Part shown: one piece after another, positions 1 to 4,800 of the stretch
Position numbering within the stretch: position 1 is the stretch's first letter
Layout: each line of letters starts with the position of its first letter
Assembly (NCBI GenBank): GCA_023254365.1
Contig: JALRLQ010000087.1
Coordinates: 1 to 6,333, forward strand
Direction: 5' to 3'
From: Candidatus Poseidonia sp.
Lineage (GTDB): Archaea; Thermoplasmatota; Poseidoniia; Poseidoniales; Poseidoniaceae
Length of the DNA stretch: 6,333 nt
Program-made: the position numbers and the translations under genes
The notes under the pieces: generated by a model
The model's database searches: none
What the model saw: the letters and a program-made list of their open reading frames with translations, nothing else
What the model was told of the DNA's origin: nothing

Positions 1-60
1 AAGGGCAAACCGTTGCGCAGCGGCGCGAAACGATTCGTTTTCGCGTCGGTGGCTTCATAA
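1..60 (+). CDS. C-terminal tail of an upstream gene (possibly RNA polymerase subunit D), partial
   Basis: Frame 1 reads 19 codons that end KRFVFASVAS and a TAA stop at 58-60; the 5' part lies outside the window. In most archaea the gene before rpl18e is rpoD (subunit D, Rpb3/alpha-like), so rpoD is the expected identity from gene order. The 19 residues carry no diagnostic motif, so this is inference only. Frame 2 is also open through the whole stretch into rpl18e, and frame 3 stays open until a TGA at 108-110 overlapping the rpl18e start, which would be the usual ATGA coupling. The frame-3 peptide is rich in Trp and Gly and looks less protein-like, so I prefer frame 1, but the choice is uncertain. 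Confidence 0.4.
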   Translation, partial: KGKPLRSGAKRFVFASVAS

Positions 61-106
61 CGGGATGGACGGTCGGCTGGTTGCTTCTAAGCATCGAGGG
101 AGTCAA

Positions 107-472
107 ATGAGCAACCCAGTACGTAAGACAAACGCCCAGTTGGTTGATGTGATCAACCAACTGAAAGCCCAGTCTCGCGACACCGGAGCCGCTGTTTGGC
201 GAGATGTGGCTTTGCGCCTTTCCAAGAGTCGCAAAAATTGGGCACAACCCAACTTGAGCCGAGTGAGCCGACACGCCCCCGAGGGTGCCACCATCCTCGT
301 GCCAGGCAAGCTCCTCGGGTCGGGCGAGTTGACCAACGGCCATACCATCGCCGCCTACAGCGTCAGCAACGGTGCCCGTGAGAAAATTGAAGCCGCTGGA
401 GGTCGAGTCATGACCTACGGCGAGCTGATGAACGAAAACCCAACCGGAAAGGGGGTTGTTATCCTTGGCTGA
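107..472 (+). CDS. rpl18e: 50S ribosomal protein L18e (eL18)
   Basis: Structural protein of the archaeal large ribosomal subunit, homologous to eukaryotic eL18 and absent from bacteria. The 121-residue product matches the usual family length of about 115-125. Recognisable family features are the N-terminal TNAQL segment (8-12), the AAVWRDVALRL helix (28-38), the hallmark PGKLLGSGEL (66-75) and the C-terminal [11 protein letters not shown] (110-120). The ATG at 107 is chosen because a GAGGGAG ribosome binding site at 96-102 sits four bases upstream and the protein then begins at the family's normal place; an in-frame ATG at 65 would add 14 unrelated residues. It is the first complete gene of the rpl18e-rpl13-rps9-rpoN operon and its 3' end overlaps the start of rpl13, suggesting translational coupling. 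No promoter is visible upstream. Confidence 0.96.
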   Translation: MSNPVRKTNAQLVDVINQLKAQSRDTGAAVWRDVALRLSKSRKNWAQPNLSRVSRHAPEGATILVPGKLLGSGELTNGHTIAAYSVSNGAREKIEAAGGRVMTYGELMNENPTGKGVVILG

Positions 473-953
473 TGCAACCACCTACGTGTTTGACGCTGAC
501 GGCCTCATCATGGGTCGCCTGGCCTCGGCCTCGGCGGATATTTTGTTGAAGGCCGCTCGCGAGGACCGTGACGACAAGGTCATCATCATCAACGCCGAGA
601 AAGCCATCATTTCGGGTCGCCCTCGTGCCGTGTTGGACAACTATCACAAGAAATACGAGTTGAACCACGCCCGCAAGGGGCCGTTCTTCCCTCGTATGCC
701 CGACATGATTCTCAAGCGAGCCGTTCGAGGCATGCTGCCCTACCAAAAGAAAAGCAGCGGCCGCCGAGCCCTCCGCAACCTCCGCGTGGAAATTGGATGC
801 CCCAGTCACCTGGCTGGCGACCTTCCAGAAGGCCACGAGCGAGGCGACGACAGCAAATTCCGCCGAGATCTGCCAGACCGCTTCATCCGATTGGGTGATG
901 TCAGCGCTGATTTGGGTGCACCCGCTCACCGATGGACGGGAGGTGACCAGTGA
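465..953 (+). CDS. rpl13: 50S ribosomal protein L13 (uL13), archaeal type
   Basis: Universal large-subunit protein that binds 23S rRNA early in assembly. The 162-residue product carries the archaeal signatures [13 protein letters not shown] (9-21), NAEKAIISG (43-51), GPFFPR (72-77) and [11 protein letters not shown] (82-92), and the [10 protein letters not shown] tail typical of archaeal L13. No ATG is available before the conserved DADG motif. TTG at 465 is chosen because the G-rich run at 451-455 lies at ribosome-binding distance and the product then begins MADATTY. TTG at 456 would lie directly against that run; GTG at 486 would begin only one residue before FDADG and is the other realistic alternative. 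The start overlaps the end of rpl18e by eight bases, and the stop at 951-953 shares one base with the rps9 ATG. Confidence 0.95.
   Translation: MADATTYVFDADGLIMGRLASASADILLKAAREDRDDKVIIINAEKAIISGRPRAVLDNYHKKYELNHARKGPFFPRMPDMILKRAVRGMLPYQKKSSGRRALRNLRVEIGCPSHLAGDLPEGHERGDDSKFRRDLPDRFIRLGDVSADLGAPAHRWTGGDQ
938..946 (+). promoter_or_regulatory. Strong ribosome binding site for rps9
   Basis: GGGAGGTGA is a near-perfect complement of the archaeal 16S rRNA 3' end. It lies six bases before the ATG at 953 and inside the end of rpl13, and it fixes the rps9 start over the GTG three bases earlier. Confidence 0.85.
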
Positions 954-1384
954 TGGCACGCAAGAAGAAATCCGTTGAATCCTCAGGCAAGCGTAAGACC
1001 GCCGTGGCACGAGCCACGGTCAAGGCCGGCAAAGGCCGCGTCCGCGTGAACTCCGAACCCATTGAAATCATGCAACCATCGCTCGCACGCCGCAAGTCGA
1101 TGGAGCCCCTGGTCATCGCTGACGCCATGGGCCGATTGGGCAAGGTTGACATCAACGTCTCCACCAGCGGTGGCGGCATCATGGGTCAAACCGACGCCAT
1201 CCGCACGGCCATTGCCCGCGGTCTGGTTCTCTACAACGGCGGCGCTGAGGGCGACGACGAAGAACTTCGAAACGAGTACCTTCGCTTCGACCGAAGCCTG
1301 TTGGTCAACGATCCACGACGCAAGGAGCCCAAGCACCAACTCGGTCGCGGCGCTCGACGCAAGAAGCAGAAGTCCTATCGATGA
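953..1384 (+). CDS. rps9: 30S ribosomal protein S9 (uS9), archaeal type
   Basis: Universal small-subunit protein whose basic C-terminal tail reaches the P-site tRNA in the ribosome. The 143-residue product shows [13 protein letters not shown] (11-23), KGRVRVN (27-33), the SGGGIMGQ loop (72-79), [11 protein letters not shown] (82-92), [12 protein letters not shown] (109-120) and the invariant tail ending RKKQKSYR. The length is slightly above the 130-135 residues of many archaeal homologues; an acidic insertion around 98-104 (AEGDDEE) accounts for part of this. The gene overlaps rpl13 in a TGATG arrangement, so re-initiation by terminating ribosomes is likely in addition to its strong ribosome binding site. 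A gap of nine bases separates it from rpoN. Confidence 0.97.
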   Translation: MARKKKSVESSGKRKTAVARATVKAGKGRVRVNSEPIEIMQPSLARRKSMEPLVIADAMGRLGKVDINVSTSGGGIMGQTDAIRTAIARGLVLYNGGAEGDDEELRNEYLRFDRSLLVNDPRRKEPKHQLGRGARRKKQKSYR

Positions 1385-1389
1385 GGTGA
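1383..1389 (+). promoter_or_regulatory. Ribosome binding site for rpoN, overlapping the rps9 stop codon
   Basis: GAGGTGA begins inside the rps9 TGA at 1382-1384. It leaves one base before the ATG at 1391 and four before the ATG at 1394, favouring 1394. Confidence 0.7.
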
Positions 1390-1393
1390 GATG

Positions 1394-1597
1394 ATGATTA
1401 TTCCAGTACGTTGTTTCAGTTGCGGCGGAGTCGTCGCTCACAAGTGGGAAGAATTCAAGCAATTGCTTGCTGATGGAAAAACGGATGCTGAAGCCCTCGA
1501 CGACGTGGGTTTGAAGCGCTACTGTTGCCGTCGCATGTATGTTGGACACCTCGACTTGATCGAGGAAGTTGCACCGTTCAGTGCAGCACGCAACTGA
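1394..1597 (+). CDS. rpoN: DNA-directed RNA polymerase subunit N (Rpb10 homologue)
   Basis: Small zinc-binding subunit of the archaeal RNA polymerase, equivalent to eukaryotic Rpb10; in known structures it helps hold the D-L assembly platform and the large subunits together. The 67-residue product starts with the family hallmark [11 protein letters not shown] and has the atypical zinc site formed by C7, C10 and the adjacent pair C44-C45 within KRYCCRRM, with the WEEF segment at 18-21. Length is normal for the family. A second ATG three bases upstream (1391) would add one Met; 1394 is preferred because homologues start MIIPVRC and the spacing to the GAGGTGA site is better. It follows rps9 in the conserved archaeal order. 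The usual next gene, rpoK, is not here; a tRNA gene follows after 10 bases. This is not the bacterial sigma-54 factor also called rpoN. Confidence 0.97.
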   Translation: MIIPVRCFSCGGVVAHKWEEFKQLLADGKTDAEALDDVGLKRYCCRRMYVGHLDLIEEVAPFSAARN

Positions 1598-1607
1598 GGT
1601 TTTCCTC

Positions 1608-1685
1608 GGGCCCGTGGGTTAGCTTGGCCTATACTTGGCGGCTGGGGGCCGTCAGACCCCGGTTCAAATCCGGGCGGGCCCACCA
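1608..1685 (+). tRNA. tRNA-Pro, anticodon GGG, with encoded CCA
   Basis: The stretch folds into a full cloverleaf. The acceptor stem pairs GGGCCCG (1608-1614) with CGGGCCC (1675-1681), followed by discriminator A1682 and CCA at 1683-1685. The D arm lies at 1617-1635 with a GG in the loop. The anticodon stem pairs GGCGG (1637-1641) with CCGTC (1649-1653) with one G-U pair, and the loop CTGGGGG (1642-1648) puts anticodon GGG at 1644-1646. The T arm is CCCGG/TTCAAAT/CCGGG (1658-1674). GGG reads CCC and CCU proline codons. No intron is seen. It starts 10 bases after the rpoN stop with no TATA box at the expected distance, so it is probably cut out of the operon transcript by RNase P and RNase Z. 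Confidence 0.95.
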
Positions 1686-1737
1686 TCTTGCGTTGTCCTT
1701 GTGAACACGTTCCATGACCCGAGGCCTTGGGGTTGAT
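1686..1737. other. Short intergenic gap between tRNA-Pro and the surface-protein gene
   Basis: The 52 bases show no TATA-like AT-rich element, no T-run terminator and no hairpin of note. An in-frame ATG at 1714 is an alternative start for the downstream gene (eight extra residues, MTRGLGVD); the frame is closed by a TGA at 1702-1704. GAGG at 1721-1724 is a weak, distant candidate ribosome binding site for the ATG at 1738. Confidence 0.6.
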
Positions 1738-1836
1738 ATGGCGCGACATCAACGCCACGGCATGACACGCGCAACGGCTGCGGGCATCGCTGGACTGCTG
1801 CTGACCGTCCTGTTGCTTCCCTTTGTTTCGGGAGCC
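1738..1836 (+). other. Predicted Sec signal peptide of the giant protein
   Basis: Residues 1-33 have a basic N-region (MARHQRHGMTR), a hydrophobic core GIAGLLLTVLLL (16-27), and a small-residue cleavage site VSGA|DS predicted after A33. There is no lipobox cysteine, so a lipoprotein is unlikely. The same core is retained if translation starts at 1714 or 1762. Confidence 0.85.
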
Positions 1837-4800
1837 GACAGCACCGTCACGGTCAACACCACATGGTCCGGACAACTCACGCTCACCGGCAACGTCACCG
1901 TGGCCTCTGGTGCCACGTTGACCGTGGAGCCAGGAACCGAGGTGGACGCTGGCACCTACGCCATCATCGTGGAAGGTGTTTTGGAAGCCGACCAAGCCTC
2001 GTTCTTTTCGTCGGTGACACCTGAAACACAAGGCTCCCACGGGCAAGGTCTTTGGCCGGGGATCGTGGTCGAAACCGGTGGACAGGCCATCTTGAGCGAC
2101 GTGACGGTCGCCAACGCTTCAGCAGGCGTCCTCGTGCGTGGGACCTTCAACGGAACGGATGTGGTGTTCAACGACGCCTACCGCGGTCTTTCCGTCATGG
2201 GAGGCAGCGCCATGGTCAACGGATTTGAGGCCAATCGCATCGATTACGAGGCTCTGTATGTTGAAAGCGGTTCGCTGAACCTGACCGAAGGCGTGGCCAA
2301 CGAAGTTGCCGTGGGACTGGCAAACCATGCCGAGGCCGAACTCTCCTCCTACACCGTCAATGAGGCGGGCGTGGGGACACAAGCCCTTGGCGGCACACTT
2401 GCGTTGCACGATTTCGTCGTCAACAACGCCAGCGTTGGCTTTGCGACGGTCGCAGGCGCCACCTCCACCGTTGAGTCGTTTACTGGCACCGGCCTTGCGC
2501 TTGCCATCGATGCGGGCAATGCCGACAACCTTGTTCTCGCCCATGCGGACTTGCAGGGGGAACGGCTGCTGGTTGGGCAAGGCGCCACCTCGTTTACGTT
2601 GGACGGCATTGCGTTTTCAGCAACCCTCTCCACCGAACCACGGCCCGTGGTGGATGTGCGTTGCCTCGGTACCTGTGACTTGCGCAACAGCGTGATCGAT
2701 GGAGCACGTGTTGGACTGTCCTGGTCGGGCTCAGGCACATCGGTGATGGACAACGTCTCGGTGGCTGCTGAGCAACAAGCGGTTGAAGCAACCGGGGCCG
2801 GTCACGCGGCATGGAGCAACCTCTCCCTCGCCACCCCCAACACGGGGGTTTCCATTCAGACCCCGACCAGTTCCATGGCTGATGTTGAGGTGACCCTTTC
2901 GTCACCAAGCGGTGTGGGCATTGACGTGCTGGGTGGACAACACCACTGGACCTCGGTCAGCGTTGAGAAACCCTTTGTTTCCTCCGACCGCACCACACTT
3001 GGGTTGCGTGCCTGGTACAGCGACCTCACCCTCGACGACTTTTCTGCCCGCAACATCTCCACCGGTCTGTTGCTTGAGGACAGTGCATTGGTTGGCACCA
3101 CGCTCGAAGCGAACATCGGCAATCTTGCTGGGGTTCACCTGATCGATTCAACCTTCTTTGCAGCGAGCCTCACCACGGTCGCTCAAGACGAGGGGGTGTT
3201 GATGGAGGGCGAAACCTCGCTGCACGTGGCCTCGTGGACCGCTCAACTCCACGATACCCCCCTGATGATGTCCAGCGGCAGCGAAGCGGTGATCCGCGCC
3301 TTCTCCCCCATGAACACGGCGCCATCGTCTGCCGATGCGCTGGGCGATGGAACCCTCTACTACGGTTCGAGCACGAACCCAACGGTGTCCACGACAGAAT
3401 CCTACCGTCTGCTCGAAACCCCGGTGACCTTCACCGACCTGCAGAACAATCCCGTTGAAGCCGATATCACCGTCCATGGTTTCTCCATCAAGAGCAACAG
3501 CAACGGTGCCGCCACCTTGCCTTTGGTCGCATCCGGTTCACTGGTGGACGTCACGCTCTTGGGCTCGGGTGTTCGCGTGACCTTGTACGGCGGTCAAAAC
3601 GGACAATCGGTTCAGGTGCCCGTCATTCCCCAAGGTGACTGGACGGTTGCCTCCGGTCAAGACATCGTCTTGGGCCCCCGTCCTGACGGTCAGGCTCACC
3701 AACTGGTGGGCGATCTGACCGTGAGCAACAACGCTCGCCTGACGCTCATTGGTACCACCCTCCATGTCGCCAACGGCCAAAGCGTCACCCTTCAGGGAAC
3801 CGGCGTCCTGCAGGGGCAAGGCGCCACACTGACCTCGTCCACCGTTCAAGCCAGCGGGCAGAGCCTCCTGTCAGGAACCTCCGAAGGTCCACTGACCGTG
3901 AACGCCGAGGTCCAATGGGGATGCATGAGCCTTCGTGAAGTTGAATCCCTCACGCTGAACGGCAACCTCACCGTCCAACCCGGATGCGAGATTGAACTGA
4001 CCAACGGTGCCGTCAACGGCATGGTTTCAGCACAAACCGGCGCTCAGTTTACCAGTTCTTCCAGCCTTTCCATCACGGTACTGGACAAAGGTCTCCCGGT
4101 GGAAGGGGCTTTGATTTCCATCGAGGGTTCGGTCGGAGTGACCGATTCCAGCGGCCGCCTTACCTCGTCAACCGTTGCAAGGTCTGTCACCGACATGGGT
4201 GAAACATGGGGCGGCATCAAAACCGTCACCCTGCAACACAACAACTTCACCGATTTCGTGACATGGGACACCAACACGTCCCTGTCCCACACCTTCATGG
4301 CGTCAACCCTTCCAACCGGGGAACTCAGCCAGTGGTTGGTGTTGGAACGTCAATGGAGCCCGTACACCTTGGACGGCCACCTCGTGGTCAACACCGGAGC
4401 AACCTTGACCGTTCAAGACGGCGTTTCCCTCCGTATCGCCGAGGGCATCACCATCACCGTCAACGGCGTGATGGACCTCGGTGCTGCGACGCTGTCCTCA
4501 ACAGGGTTTGGCGCACGCTGGGGCGGGTTGCATTTGGGCGACTCATCCTCTGCCATCGTCGAATTGACCAACACGCAACTGGTCGAATCATCGCCGGCCA
4601 TCACCGTCAGCGGCCACGGCGAAGTTTCTGCAGACGGCGTGTTTGTGGCCCGCTCAGCCAGCGACCCGCTGGTGGTGGTCGAATCGGGAAGCCACGCTTC
4701 CCTCACCCTTCGCAACAGTCATCTGCAAGACAGCGGGAACGGCTGCATCAACGCTTACCCCTCGTCCGGCCTTCTCACGCTGACCAATGTCTCGTTTTCA

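Noticed and set aside
459..1010. Antisense 183-codon open frame opposite rpl13
   Set aside because: It lies entirely opposite unmistakable ribosomal protein genes and arises from the high-GC codon bias; no family resemblance or ribosome binding site.
983..1549. Antisense 188-codon open frame opposite rps9 and rpoN
   Set aside because: Opposite strand of two certain genes; composition is that of a mirror frame.
1394..1597. Bacterial sigma-54 as the meaning of rpoN
   Set aside because: The 67-residue product with C-x2-C and CC is the archaeal Rpb10-like RNA polymerase subunit N, unrelated to sigma-54.
1627..1637. TATA-like CTATACTT as a promoter for the giant gene
   Set aside because: It is part of the tRNA-Pro D arm, and a start about 26 bases downstream would fall inside the tRNA.
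1519..2046. Antisense open frame spanning the tRNA and the start of the giant gene
   Set aside because: It reads across the tRNA-Pro cloverleaf in reverse, which is incompatible with real coding there; no supporting motif.
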